NCBI RefSeq assembly: GCF_013294015.1
Contig: NZ_JABSNO010000025.1
Coordinates: 1-54,241, forward strand
Source of the DNA: Frigoriflavimonas asaccharolytica
GTDB taxonomy: Bacteria > Bacteroidota > Bacteroidia > Flavobacteriales > Weeksellaceae
Reading direction: 5' to 3'
Length of the DNA stretch: 54,241 nt
The first letter of the stretch is position 1; each line of letters opens with the position of its first letter. Made by a program: the position numbers and the translations under genes. The notes below the pieces were generated by a model, which did not search any database, had not been told where the DNA came from, and saw only the letters and a program-made list of their open reading frames with translations. Of this stretch, positions 16,811 to 25,519 are shown in pieces.

Positions 16811-18677
16811 ACCTTTTCCATATAATCTGCATGCAAAACGAGCGGTTTTCATTAAAGGAAATACCGCGGAATATTGGATTTCGGAACTGCAAAAAATGAA
16901 TATACATCTTAATGCTTCAAAATGCTTTGAGATTTTTGATAAAGAAAATGCGCTTCAAGGTTGTTTAGTTGTACTCACCGATATAATTAAATTTGAAACC
17001 TTTCAACATTCTATTTTTCAATTGGCTGGAAATGCTGTTTTTATTCCAGAGTTTTCTGCGATATTCCCAGAAATTGCAGAAAGTGAATGGACAGATATTT
17101 TTAATTATAAAAAGTTCTTTCTTCATCCAGAAATAGGATTTCAAGAACTTTCTCACGAAATTATTTGGACAGAATTTTTAAAATTTAATAAAGAAGAAAC
17201 AAAAAACATTGTAAAACCTTTAAAAAGCGCCAGAATTCCGAAGGAAATGAAATCTTTGCTTTTGGATTTGGATGAAGAAGATGTGCTGAAAGATCTGGAA
17301 AAAAACGAAAAGCCAGATCCCAACGAAAAGTCACCTTTTGATATGGAAAAATTGCTAAAAGGCAATAAGCGAGAATTAGAAAAATATTTAAGATTTTTGG
17401 ATAAAAACCCTGAAAAAGCATTGCAATATGCCATTCCTCTAGATATTCTCAATTCTTCCAGAGAAAAAAGTGGCGGAATTTTTAAATTTAGTGGTACAAA
17501 TGATTATTCTACCTCGAAAAATTTAATTTTTCGCGTAAGCATTATGGTAATTGGTATTATTTTTATTCGATTTTTATTTGCAACTTTTTCCAATGAAGAT
17601 TCAAAACAGCCAGTATATAGCGAAATCCAAACAAATTCAACCTACAATAGAGAAGCTGCATTTATTTCTAAACCCACAAAAATATCTTTGCTAAAAGATT
17701 CTTTACTTGCTGATTATCATCAAAAATTAAATAAAATAAAGCACTCCCATACAGAAATTTCTACTCTTTTGCATGAAAAAGAAATTAGCTTAAATGATTC
17801 TTTGCAAATCTATTTCGAAAAGAAATATGCCTTGGAAGCGAAGCAAATATTCGAAAAAAATAAGGGAAAATACCTCAGCAAAATTAATATAAGTGAAAAC
17901 TTGAAGCCAAATGATTTAGCAGAATTAAATGAAATAATTACCATAAATAAAACAAAATCTATAAAAGATTCTTTGAAAAAAAAGATTGGTTTTGAAGATT
18001 TATTGACCACGAAACCCATTTTACAGGAAATTCCTTTTAAAGAAGATTCTATCATTTCGGTTTATGAAAAGCAAATTTCCGCACTCAATCTAAGCCGTGA
18101 ATTGTATACAAATAAAATCTTGGATAGGAAAAAATCTGTACAAGATTCCTTAAGAAATGTTTATGGTAAAAAGATTATTATTGAATCTCAAATAATATAT
18201 GGCGAGAGAAAAAAAAATATTGGAGATGAAAATTCTCTTAAGAAAACCATACGCGATTCTTTGGAATATGAATATGGCTATGCGAGAAGTGTAACAAATT
18301 CCGAAGCGCCAAAAAATTTAGAAGATCAAAATGCAGAAGACAAGCTGCAATTATCTTGGTGGGATTCTGCATTGCGAGCATTGGCATTTATTATTTTAGC
18401 AATGTTTGTGATGTATTTATTTGGCAAAAGAAAATACGGACAAACGTTTTGGGAAGACATCAGTATTTCTGAAGATAGACAAAATTATTTAGCTAAATTT
18501 TTTGCTATAATCATCATTATTGCATCTATTTCCTATGTCTTAAAACCATTGATAGAAGACTCTGGCTATGGTTTGTTCTTTTGGATAGTTACCATCATCA
18601 TTTTTATTTTGTTGTTGAAACTTTTAAATAAAAATAAAACAATTTTAAAATCAGACGACGATGAAGATACTCAATAA
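16794..18677 (+). CDS. Membrane protein of the MoxR-vWA system with periplasmic coiled region
   Basis: The 627-residue protein has a soluble N-terminal domain (about 1-130, including AVFIKGNTAEYWISELQ), a charged helical linker, one transmembrane helix at about 244-264, a 250-residue hydrophilic region, and three more transmembrane helices (about 526-544, 569-585, 594-611). The hydrophilic region repeats a short motif xDS(L/I) about six times (KDSLLADY, NDSLQIYF, KDSLKKKI, EDSIISVY, QDSLRNVY, RDSLEYEY), usually followed by a tyrosine after 3-4 residues. By topology this region would lie in the periplasm if the N-terminal domain is cytosolic. I know of no named family for the whole protein. 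Both ends overlap neighbours by 17 bp. Confidence 0.6.
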   Translation: MELKIKPFPYNLHAKRAVFIKGNTAEYWISELQKMNIHLNASKCFEIFDKENALQGCLVVLTDIIKFETFQHSIFQLAGNAVFIPEFSAIFPEIAESEWTDIFNYKKFFLHPEIGFQELSHEIIWTEFLKFNKEETKNIVKPLKSARIPKEMKSLLLDLDEEDVLKDLEKNEKPDPNEKSPFDMEKLLKGNKRELEKYLRFLDKNPEKALQYAIPLDILNSSREKSGGIFKFSGTNDYSTSKNLIFRVSIMVIGIIFIRFLFATFSNEDSKQPVYSEIQTNSTYNREAAFISKPTKISLLKDSLLADYHQKLNKIKHSHTEISTLLHEKEISLNDSLQIYFEKKYALEAKQIFEKNKGKYLSKINISENLKPNDLAELNEIITINKTKSIKDSLKKKIGFEDLLTTKPILQEIPFKEDSIISVYEKQISALNLSRELYTNKILDRKKSVQDSLRNVYGKKIIIESQIIYGERKKNIGDENSLKKTIRDSLEYEYGYARSVTNSEAPKNLEDQNAEDKLQLSWWDSALRALAFIILAMFVMYLFGKRKYGQTFWEDISISEDRQNYLAKFFAIIIIIASISYVLKPLIEDSGYGLFFWIVTIIIFILLLKLLNKNKTILKSDDDEDTQ

Positions 18678-19707
18678 GCAGAATTTTTGGGACAAATTGT
18701 TCATGTTTAGTTTTATTTTATTAATTATAAAATTGATAAGCATCCTCATTTCCTTTTTTTATTTGCCAGCAAGCGAAGTCTTTCTAGATTTATTATTATT
18801 TTTAATCATCGGATTTGTAATTCTATTGTCAAGTATTGGCTTGAAAAGCGGCAAGTTTTCTTCTGGATCTCGATCTGGATTTGGAGGATTTTTTGGTTTA
18901 GGTTCTAGTAGAGGTGGTTCCGCTTACGTTGGTAATGATTTATTCAATAAAATTTATCAAAAATATACAGAAGCAGCAAAAAAATATGCAGCCGAAGGTG
19001 AATACAAAAAAGCTGCAAATATCTATTTAAGATTATTGCAGGATCCTCATCAAGCAGCACTAACATTGAAGGATGGAAAATTTTACTCTGAAGCTGCAGT
19101 TATTTATTTAAAAAAATTAGACGATAAAAAAAGCGCTGCAGAATGCTACGAAAAAGGCTTGGAATACGGAAAGGCGATACAACTTCACACAGAATTAGAA
19201 AATTTTGAAAAAGTTGGAGATTTATACAAAATTCAAAATAACATTCCAAAAGCAAGACATTTTTATCAAATAGTAATTGATGATTACTTCAAAAAAAATC
19301 AATTTGTGAAGGCTTCACTGGTACATCGATACAAAATGGAACAAGCAGAAGCTGCACAAAATATGTTGAAATCTGGTTGGGAAAAAAATTATGATGCGTA
19401 TAATTGCCTGAACAATTACTTTCAAAATATTGCTGATCCAAAACTTCTCGAAAAAGAAATTACTCATTTCTACAAAGTCTGCAACCACGAAAGGAAAGAA
19501 GTTTTTCTAAAAGTACTTAAAGTTGAATATAAAAAACATGCTGATCTGCAAGATAAAATAAAAGAAATTGGCTACGAAATAATAGCAGAACGCGCAGAAA
19601 AAAATCCGGCTTTTGTATCCGAAATCAAATTTTTCAGTGAAAAAGATATGGTGATTTACAAAGATATTACGCTCTACAAAAGTCCTAATAGTAAAATTTT
19701 AAGATAA
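18661..19707 (+). CDS. Membrane-anchored TPR-like protein of the MoxR-vWA system
   Basis: The 348-residue protein has two transmembrane helices (about 13-34 and 41-60), a Gly/Ser-rich linker (62-88), then helical repeats of TPR character (about 98-260). Within these, AAEGEYKKAANIYLRLL, FYSEAAVIYLKKLDDKKSAAECYEKG and IPKARHFYQIVIDDYF are clear repeat units. TPR arrays usually bind partner proteins, so this could hold the MoxR-vWA complex at the membrane; that is inference. It is the last gene of the six, overlapping the previous one by 17 bp and followed by a bidirectional terminator. Confidence 0.65.
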   Translation: MKILNKQNFWDKLFMFSFILLIIKLISILISFFYLPASEVFLDLLLFLIIGFVILLSSIGLKSGKFSSGSRSGFGGFFGLGSSRGGSAYVGNDLFNKIYQKYTEAAKKYAAEGEYKKAANIYLRLLQDPHQAALTLKDGKFYSEAAVIYLKKLDDKKSAAECYEKGLEYGKAIQLHTELENFEKVGDLYKIQNNIPKARHFYQIVIDDYFKKNQFVKASLVHRYKMEQAEAAQNMLKSGWEKNYDAYNCLNNYFQNIADPKLLEKEITHFYKVCNHERKEVFLKVLKVEYKKHADLQDKIKEIGYEIIAERAEKNPAFVSEIKFFSEKDMVIYKDITLYKSPNSKILR

Positions 19708-19710
19708 AAA

Positions 19711-19740
19711 AAATCCCGCTTTTAAAAAAAGGCGAGATTT
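19711..19740. terminator. Bidirectional terminator after the MoxR-vWA operon
   Basis: A 12-bp stem with one mismatch and one wobble pair (AAATCCCGCTTT with AAGGCGAGATTT) lies between two converging genes, at 19707 and 19764. There are A/T runs on both sides. It probably ends both transcripts. Confidence 0.7.
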
Positions 19741-19763
19741 GTTCGGTTTAAATAAGGTTTATT

Positions 19764-20273
19764 TTACAATTTCGTAGGCTTAGAATCATCAATATTAAAA
19801 GCTTTTATCACTGCATTGTAATCATTATAATCAATAGTAGAATTTTTGAATGTTGCAGGAATTATAACTACTCTAAAATTTTGATTATTGATAAACTGCG
19901 GTGTTGTAGCCAAATCATAAGTTCCACCAGCATAGATATATACTTTATTTTTAGTGAAATCAAAATCATAATCTAATTCCTGATTCCCAGGTAAAAATAA
20001 TGTTCTAGGAATCAATTGCCAAACAGGATTTCCAGCTTCCGTTCCGTCTTGTCTGTAAATTAAAACTACATCGCTATCAAAAAGAGGATTTAAAAATGTT
20101 CTCTCGATTGTATATTGGCCATTTATCAATTGAAAGTTGGCATTTTTTACATCAATCACTACAGAAAAGGTATCATTATCTTGTGGATTTACAAGTACTT
20201 CATCTCGATTGTCACAACTCATCACGAATAATCCGATGAAGGCAATCATTAAAAAGGGAAAGAATTTTTTCAT
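19764..20273 (-). CDS. Hypothetical lipoprotein
   Basis: The 169-residue product has a lipoprotein signal with lipobox VMSC (MKKFFPFLMIAFIGLFVMSC), followed by an acidic spacer and a beta-rich domain (TFSVVIDVKNANFQLING, RVVIIPATF). I recognise no functional motif; small lipoproteins of this general kind are common in Flavobacteriia. It stands alone on the minus strand between two plus-strand genes. Confidence 0.65.
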   Translation of the reverse strand: MKKFFPFLMIAFIGLFVMSCDNRDEVLVNPQDNDTFSVVIDVKNANFQLINGQYTIERTFLNPLFDSDVVLIYRQDGTEAGNPVWQLIPRTLFLPGNQELDYDFDFTKNKVYIYAGGTYDLATTPQFINNQNFRVVIIPATFKNSTIDYNDYNAVIKAFNIDDSKPTKL

Positions 20274-20360
20274 TTTTTTAATTTTTAATTGGTTAGTTAT
20301 TTTCTACTATTCAAAACATATACCATAAATTATTCGTAGGAATTATTATTTTAAATATCG

Positions 20361-20368
20361 TATTTTTG
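20361..20368 (+). promoter_or_regulatory. Possible -7 element for the GH3 gene
   Basis: TATTTTTG matches TAnnTTTG exactly and ends 20 bp before the ATG at 20389. No TTTG lies at the standard distance upstream. Confidence 0.4.
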
Positions 20369-20388
20369 TTTGCATTCAAATTTTTAAA

Positions 20389-22107
20389 ATGAATAAATTT
20401 TTTCTTACTGTTATATTATTTTCAATTTATAATTTTCAACCTATTTCTGCGCAATATCAGCCTAAAAATTGGACTTCTGAACAAAAAAAAGAAGCGAATA
20501 ATTGGGTTGATAAAACCTACAATTCACTATCTCAGGAAGAGAAATTGGGACAACTTTTTATTGTGGCTTTGTATACCAACAAAGGCGAAGATTATATAAA
20601 AAATGTGAGAAGCTTGGTGCAAAACGAACAATTAGGAGGTTTAATCTTGATGCAGGATGATGCAGAAAGAGAAATAAATCTATTAAATGAATTTCAAAAG
20701 GCCTCAAAAGTTCCCATGCTGATTGGGATGGATGCAGAATGGGGTTTGTTTCAAAGAATTCCTACTGCCAGAAAATTGCCTTTCGCCATGACTTTGGGAG
20801 CAATACAAGATAAAAAATTAATCTACAAAATGGCAGCAAAAATTGCCGAAGATTCCAAAAGAATGGGCATTAATTGGGATTTTGCACCCGTTGTAGATGT
20901 AAATACTAACCCAAATAATCCGATTATTGGCAATAGAAGTTTCGGTTCTGAAGTGGATAATGTGGTGAAATCTGCCGAAGCATACAGCAATGGTTTGCAA
21001 GACAATAATATTTTGGCGGCCATCAAACATTTTCCTGGACATGGAGATACTTCTACGGACTCTCATTTAGATTTGCCGGTAGTTTCTCACAATTTAGATA
21101 GATTAAATAAAGTAGAACTTGCGCCTTTCAAAGCTCTGATGGATAAGAATGTAGGCGGAGTAATGATTGCACACCTTTTCGTACCCGCATTAGAATCTGA
21201 AAAAGGAATTCCAGCGTCTTTGTCTAAAAAAATTGTGACAGATTTATTAAAAGAAAAATATGGCTACAAAGGTTTAATCATAACTGATGCTTTAAATATG
21301 GGAGCAGTTGCGAAAAAATACAAACCAGGAGAAGTAGATGCATTGGCATTTAAAGCTGGAAACGATATTATGCTTTTTTCTGATGGCGTGAAGGAAGGTA
21401 AAAGATTAATACAAAAAGCGATTGATAACAATGAGATTTCTCAAAATCGTGTAGAAGAAAGCGTAAAAAAAATACTTTTGACAAAATACTATCTCGGTTT
21501 GAATACATATGAAAATCGAAATCCTGCAAATATTAATAATGATCTGAACACAGAAGCACACCAAATTTTAAACGAAAAATTGTATGCAAATGCCTTAACA
21601 TTAATAAAAGATGAGAAAAAACTCTTGCCTTTAGATTGCAAGCAAACCTATTACTATGTTCCGTTGGAAGAAGGACCTTTCCAAAATTTTGTAGATCAAT
21701 TGAATCTAAGCACGACTATAATTATAAAAAAGCCTTCAGAAATTTCTACAATTCCAGCAATTGCTACGGTGATTGTTGGTTTTCACAAAGATAATTCTAC
21801 TGCTTACAAACCTTACAAAGTATCAAACGAATCTAAGATAATCCTCGCAAATATTGCCAAAAAAAATAATGTAATATTAGAAGTTTTCGGTTCGCCTTAT
21901 GCTTTGAAAGATGTAAACCTCAACAATATTTCTACGGTTTTGGTGGCTTATGAAAACAATGATGATTCTTTTTCTGCGTCTGCAAAAGCTTTAGTTGGGA
22001 AAACAAAAATTTCTGGAAAGTTGCCAGTTTTGGTAAATGAAAAATTGAAAGAAGGAATGGGAATGGATTTGAATGCCACTTCAAAAAGTTTTTTCAAGAC
22101 AAAATAA
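20389..22107 (+). CDS. Glycoside hydrolase family 3, beta-N-acetylhexosaminidase (NagZ-like)
   Basis: The 572-residue protein has a signal peptide (residues 1-21, ending ISAQ). The NagZ-type loop KHFPGHGDTSTDSHLDLP is intact, carrying the His/Asp dyad that serves as acid/base in this GH3 subgroup, and the nucleophile aspartate lies in GLIITDALNMGA. Such enzymes remove N-acetylglucosamine from peptidoglycan fragments. After the barrel (to about residue 370) there is a roughly 200-residue second domain without the usual GH3 catalytic residues. Some Bacteroidota homologues carry a fused beta-lactamase domain, and this one does not. It lies 35 bp before bshA. Confidence 0.88.
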   Translation: MNKFFLTVILFSIYNFQPISAQYQPKNWTSEQKKEANNWVDKTYNSLSQEEKLGQLFIVALYTNKGEDYIKNVRSLVQNEQLGGLILMQDDAEREINLLNEFQKASKVPMLIGMDAEWGLFQRIPTARKLPFAMTLGAIQDKKLIYKMAAKIAEDSKRMGINWDFAPVVDVNTNPNNPIIGNRSFGSEVDNVVKSAEAYSNGLQDNNILAAIKHFPGHGDTSTDSHLDLPVVSHNLDRLNKVELAPFKALMDKNVGGVMIAHLFVPALESEKGIPASLSKKIVTDLLKEKYGYKGLIITDALNMGAVAKKYKPGEVDALAFKAGNDIMLFSDGVKEGKRLIQKAIDNNEISQNRVEESVKKILLTKYYLGLNTYENRNPANINNDLNTEAHQILNEKLYANALTLIKDEKKLLPLDCKQTYYYVPLEEGPFQNFVDQLNLSTTIIIKKPSEISTIPAIATVIVGFHKDNSTAYKPYKVSNESKIILANIAKKNNVILEVFGSPYALKDVNLNNISTVLVAYENNDDSFSASAKALVGKTKISGKLPVLVNEKLKEGMGMDLNATSKSFFKTK

Positions 22108-22142
22108 ATTTCAAACGTTAATTAGCTTTTAAATAAAATAAA

Positions 22143-23276
22143 ATGAAAATAGGAATTCTCTGCTATCCAACCTACGGCGGAAGCGGAATAGTAGCCACAG
22201 AATTAGGAATGGCACTCGCAGAAAAAGGCTACGAAGTACACTTTATAAGTTCTGCGCTACCAGCAAGATTGGATGTTGCGAATCCCAATATTTTTTTTCA
22301 CAAAGTAAATGTACAAACGTATCCGCTTTTTCAATATCAACCGTATGATATTGCACTATCATCGATGATATATCGAGTGGTAAATTTATACAAATTGGAT
22401 ATTTTGCATGCGCATTATGCAATTCCTTACGCTTATGCAGCCTTCACGGCGAAGCAAATGTTGAAAGAAGAAGGCAAAGATATTCCTTTGGTAACAACGC
22501 TTCACGGAACAGATATTACCTTGGTTGGGCAACATCCAAGTTACAAACATGCGGTAGAATTCTCTATCAATCAATCTGATACGATTACGTCGGTTTCAGA
22601 AAGTTTGAAAAAAGATACTTTGCAGAAATTTCAAATAAAAAAGGAAATTCAGGTTATTCATAATTTTATCGATAATTCTGAATTTGAAGAATTAACGTTG
22701 TGCGCCAGAAAGCAATTGGCAAATGACGACGAGAAAATATTGATGCACGTTTCCAATCTTCGCCCTGTAAAAAGGGTTTCCGAGGTTTTAGAAATTTTCA
22801 AAAATGTAGAGAAAAAAATCAAATCTAAATTAATCATCATTGGTGAAGGTCCAGATATGGAAATCATTAATGCATTTTTGGAAGAAAATCCAAACTTGAT
22901 GGATAAAATCCGACTAATGGGAAAGGTGAATGATCTCTATAAAATTTTGGAGCTTGCAGATGTTTTCATTTTGCCTTCCGAGCAAGAAAGTTTTGGTCTT
23001 GCAGCTTTGGAAGCAATGGCAGCATCAACTCCTGTTATCAGTTCCAATGCAGGTGGAATTCCAGAGGTAAATATACAAGGAGTTACAGGGTTTTTAGCAG
23101 AAATAGGAAATGTAGAAGCAATGAGCAATTACACGTACAAACTTTTAAGTGATGAAAATCTACTTGCCGAAATGAAGAAAAACGCAAAAGTACAAGCAGA
23201 AAAATTTGATCTACAAAATATTCTTCCAATTTATATAAAGATGTATGAGGAAACTTTAGAAAGGTTTAAAAATTAA
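22143..23276 (+). CDS. bshA: N-acetyl-alpha-D-glucosaminyl L-malate synthase
   Basis: BshA joins UDP-GlcNAc to L-malate, the first step of bacillithiol synthesis, the main low-molecular thiol of many Flavobacteriia. The 377-residue GT4-type glycosyltransferase opens with [20 protein letters not shown], a stretch characteristic of BshA. It has the GT-B nucleotide-sugar region [22 protein letters not shown] at about 279-297, with the E-x7-E motif (ESFGLAALE). Related GT4 enzymes share the fold, but the start is specific enough for a firm call. bshB and bshC are not in the window. Confidence 0.93.
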   Translation: MKIGILCYPTYGGSGIVATELGMALAEKGYEVHFISSALPARLDVANPNIFFHKVNVQTYPLFQYQPYDIALSSMIYRVVNLYKLDILHAHYAIPYAYAAFTAKQMLKEEGKDIPLVTTLHGTDITLVGQHPSYKHAVEFSINQSDTITSVSESLKKDTLQKFQIKKEIQVIHNFIDNSEFEELTLCARKQLANDDEKILMHVSNLRPVKRVSEVLEIFKNVEKKIKSKLIIIGEGPDMEIINAFLEENPNLMDKIRLMGKVNDLYKILELADVFILPSEQESFGLAALEAMAASTPVISSNAGGIPEVNIQGVTGFLAEIGNVEAMSNYTYKLLSDENLLAEMKKNAKVQAEKFDLQNILPIYIKMYEETLERFKN

Positions 23277-23280
23277 TTTT

Positions 23281-23347
23281 GTTTCTCGCAAAGTCGCAAA
23301 TATTTTTCGCAAAATGCGCAAAGATTCTGAAAATGAAAAGGCGCAAA
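23281..23347 (+). repeat. Left inverted repeat arm of the GxxExxY cassette
   Basis: The arm begins GTTTCTCGCAAAGTCGCAAA and ends GGCGCAAAC. It pairs with the arm at 23916-23983, with a perfect 24-bp centre. It starts 4 bp after the bshA stop codon. Confidence 0.8.
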
Positions 23348-23518
23348 CTTATAGTTGTAAAAAGTGAAAATTTTTTCTCGCAAAGTCGCGAATGGTTTTT
23401 TTCGCAAAAACTACGGTGATTAAGAAAAATAAAAGTCGATATGTTTTGTAAAAGAAAATTAAATGATAAAAATTAAAGTCTTTCTCAACATAATTCTCTA
23501 AATTTATTTAAAAAAGAA

Positions 23519-23896
23519 ATGACCGAAAATGAACTATCGAATAAAATTATTGGTGCTTCAATAGAAATTCATAAAACTTTGGGTCCAGGATTATTAGAAT
23601 CTGCCTATAAAATGGCTCTCTTTTATGATTTGCAACAAATGGGATTGGAGGTTAAAAGGCAAGTTGCAATGCCATTCAAATACAAAGAAATAAATTTAGA
23701 AATTGGTTATAGAATTGATATTCTTGTAGAAAGTAAAGTTATTATAGAGTTAAAAGCCGTAGAAAATTTGACACCAACTCATTTTGCGCAAACTTTAACC
23801 TATTTAAAATTATCTAATTTAAAACTCGGCTTACTTCTAAATTTTAATGAAAAATACCTAAAACATGGAATACAAAGAGTTGCAAATGGATTATAA
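23519..23896 (+). CDS. GxxExxY protein (PD-(D/E)XK nuclease-like)
   Basis: The 125-residue protein carries the defining motif GLLESAY (24-30). It has a nuclease-fold active site pattern with D67 in YRIDILV and E77-x-K79 in IELKAVE, and a later H88/Q91. All PD-(D/E)XK residues look intact, so it may cut or bind nucleic acid, but the family's biological role is not established. It stands alone between long inverted repeats and splits what would otherwise be the spacing between bshA and the DUF2851 gene. The family occurs in several copies in many Bacteroidota genomes. Confidence 0.88.
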   Translation: MTENELSNKIIGASIEIHKTLGPGLLESAYKMALFYDLQQMGLEVKRQVAMPFKYKEINLEIGYRIDILVESKVIIELKAVENLTPTHFAQTLTYLKLSNLKLGLLLNFNEKYLKHGIQRVANGL

Positions 23897-23915
23897 AAGA
23901 AAATTGAACGTTAAA

Positions 23916-23983
23916 CTTTGCGGCTTTGCTTTCTCAGAATCTTTGCGCATTTTGCGAGAAACATTGCGCCTTTGCGAGAAAAC
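23916..23983 (-). repeat. Right inverted repeat arm of the GxxExxY cassette
   Basis: Read on the minus strand it starts GTTTTCTCGCAAAGGCGCAA and matches the left arm over about 67 bp, with a few substitutions. It ends 8 bp before the start codon of the DUF2851 gene, so any promoter of that gene must lie in or before the cassette. Confidence 0.8.
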
Positions 23984-23991
23984 AAACTAAT

Positions 23992-25257
23992 ATGAACGAA
24001 CATCTTCTACAATACCTCTGGAATTACAAAGTTTTCACCAACTTTCCTTTCTACGATACAGATGGAAATCTTGTAGAGATTTTAGATTTCGGGAAATGGA
24101 ACAAAAATTCTGGTCCAGATTTTCTCTTCGCAAAGATTAAAATAAATGATGTAACTCTTGCAGGAAATATAGAATTACACGTAAAATCCAGCGATTGGAT
24201 TTTCCATCAACACGAGGGAAATCCTGAGTTTGAAAATTTAATTCTACACGTAGTTTATCAAGATGATATAGAAATTGCAGAATTCAAACAAAAAAATATT
24301 CCAACATTAGAGCTCAAAGATTATATTGATGAAAGTTTAATCGGCAAATATGCCTCGTTATGCACAGAAAATCAATTTATCCCGTGCGAAAAAATTTTCA
24401 CGAAATCTGCGATTCCATTTCAATTTGAAGAGGAAAACCTACTAAGAAAATTAGACGAAAAATCTCTTGAAATAGAATCTCAATTAAGCAAAAACAACAA
24501 TGATTATGAAGCTGTTTTATTTCAAAATCTGGCGTATGCATTTGGTTTAAAAGTGAATGCAGAAATTTTTCAGCAAATAGCGGAAAGTTTAGATTTCAAA
24601 ATTATTAATAAAATTAAAAACAACAAAACTCAATTAGAAGCACTTTTGTATGGAGTTTCATCTTGGCTAGAAAATCCGGAAGATGAAGAAATGAAAATAT
24701 GGAAAAGAGAATTTGATTTTTTGAAAACCAAATATCAATTAAATTTACACGCATTTCATCCAAAATTTTCAAGATTGCGACCGCCAAGTTTTCCTACAAT
24801 CAGATGGTCGCAATTGGTAGATTTGTACCATAAAAATGCTTCTTTATTTTCGAAAATTATAGACGCAAAAAATACTGAAGAATTGTATGCAATATTTTCT
24901 AAGGTAAAAGCTTCAGAATATTGGGACAATCATTTTAACTTTGGTAAAATTTCTAGCGTTGAAAATGAAAAAATAATGACTCAGGATTTTATAGATTTGA
25001 TTATCATTAATACCATATTACCTTTAAAATATACCTATCACAAAAATTTTGAAGAAAATATTGCTGAAGATATCTTAAAATTTTATTCCAATATTTCTGC
25101 CGAAAAAAATACAATCATCTCTTCTTGGAAAAATTTAGGCGTGAAGATGAGTTCCAGTTTAGAAACTCAAGCTTATCTTTACCATTACAAAAATTTCTGT
25201 TTAAAAAAAGATTGCTTAAATTGCAGTATAGGATTTAAATTATTACAAATAAATTAA
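23992..25257 (+). CDS. DUF2851 family protein
   Basis: I take the ATG at 23992 (421 residues, MNEHLLQYLWNYKVF); an upstream in-frame start would add 22 residues that merely translate the repeat arm. The N-terminal half carries the DUF2851 hallmarks GKWNKNSGPDFLFAKIKI and LAGNIELHVKSSDW (about 35-75), a pattern resembling nuclease folds, and the end has a Cys-rich patch (CLKKDCLNCSIGF). The cytosolic function is unknown. It is followed after 1 bp by the PspC gene, a pairing I remember from other Flavobacteriia. Confidence 0.85.
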   Translation: MNEHLLQYLWNYKVFTNFPFYDTDGNLVEILDFGKWNKNSGPDFLFAKIKINDVTLAGNIELHVKSSDWIFHQHEGNPEFENLILHVVYQDDIEIAEFKQKNIPTLELKDYIDESLIGKYASLCTENQFIPCEKIFTKSAIPFQFEEENLLRKLDEKSLEIESQLSKNNNDYEAVLFQNLAYAFGLKVNAEIFQQIAESLDFKIINKIKNNKTQLEALLYGVSSWLENPEDEEMKIWKREFDFLKTKYQLNLHAFHPKFSRLRPPSFPTIRWSQLVDLYHKNASLFSKIIDAKNTEELYAIFSKVKASEYWDNHFNFGKISSVENEKIMTQDFIDLIIINTILPLKYTYHKNFEENIAEDILKFYSNISAEKNTIISSWKNLGVKMSSSLETQAYLYHYKNFCLKKDCLNCSIGFKLLQIN

Positions 25258-25258
25258 A

Positions 25259-25495
25259 ATGAGAGAACCAAAAATCATTAATAAACTTCGGCATGAAGTA
25301 GAAAAAGAATGGTTTGGTGTGCTTACAAGAATGGGAACAAAATTGGGAATTCCTGTTTCTAAATTGCGCGTTTTTTTCATCTATTCTACCTACGCAACTG
25401 CCGGTATTTTCTTTATCATCTATCTCACAATGGCTTTTATGCTTTGGGTGAAAGATATTTTCATCACGAGAAGACCAAGCGTTTTTGATCTATAA
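25259..25495 (+). CDS. PspC domain membrane protein
   Basis: The 78-residue protein has a cytosolic N-terminus and one long hydrophobic segment (about 41-66, TYATAGIFFIIYLTMAFMLW). The pattern GVLTRMGTKLGIPVSKLRV followed by the membrane helix fits the PspC domain, linked in other bacteria to envelope-stress sensing. It starts 1 bp after the DUF2851 stop, so the two are almost certainly co-transcribed. Its role here is not known. Confidence 0.82.
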   Translation: MREPKIINKLRHEVEKEWFGVLTRMGTKLGIPVSKLRVFFIYSTYATAGIFFIIYLTMAFMLWVKDIFITRRPSVFDL

Positions 25496-25519
25496 TTATT
25501 AAATATTCTTCTACAAATT

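Larger units (their letters stand above)
23281..23983. mobile_element. Putative GxxExxY cassette bounded by inverted repeats
   Basis: Two inverted repeats of about 67 bp (23281-23347 and 23916-23983) enclose one small nuclease-fold gene. A 24-bp core (23307-23330 and 23934-23957) is identical between the arms. A further partial direct copy of the left arm lies at about 23376-23410. No transposase is encoded, so if it moves it would do so with outside help; mobility is inferred, not shown. Confidence 0.5.

Noticed and set aside
23926..23991. Longer start for the DUF2851 gene
   Set aside because: The added 22 residues are encoded by the inverted repeat arm and do not resemble the family.
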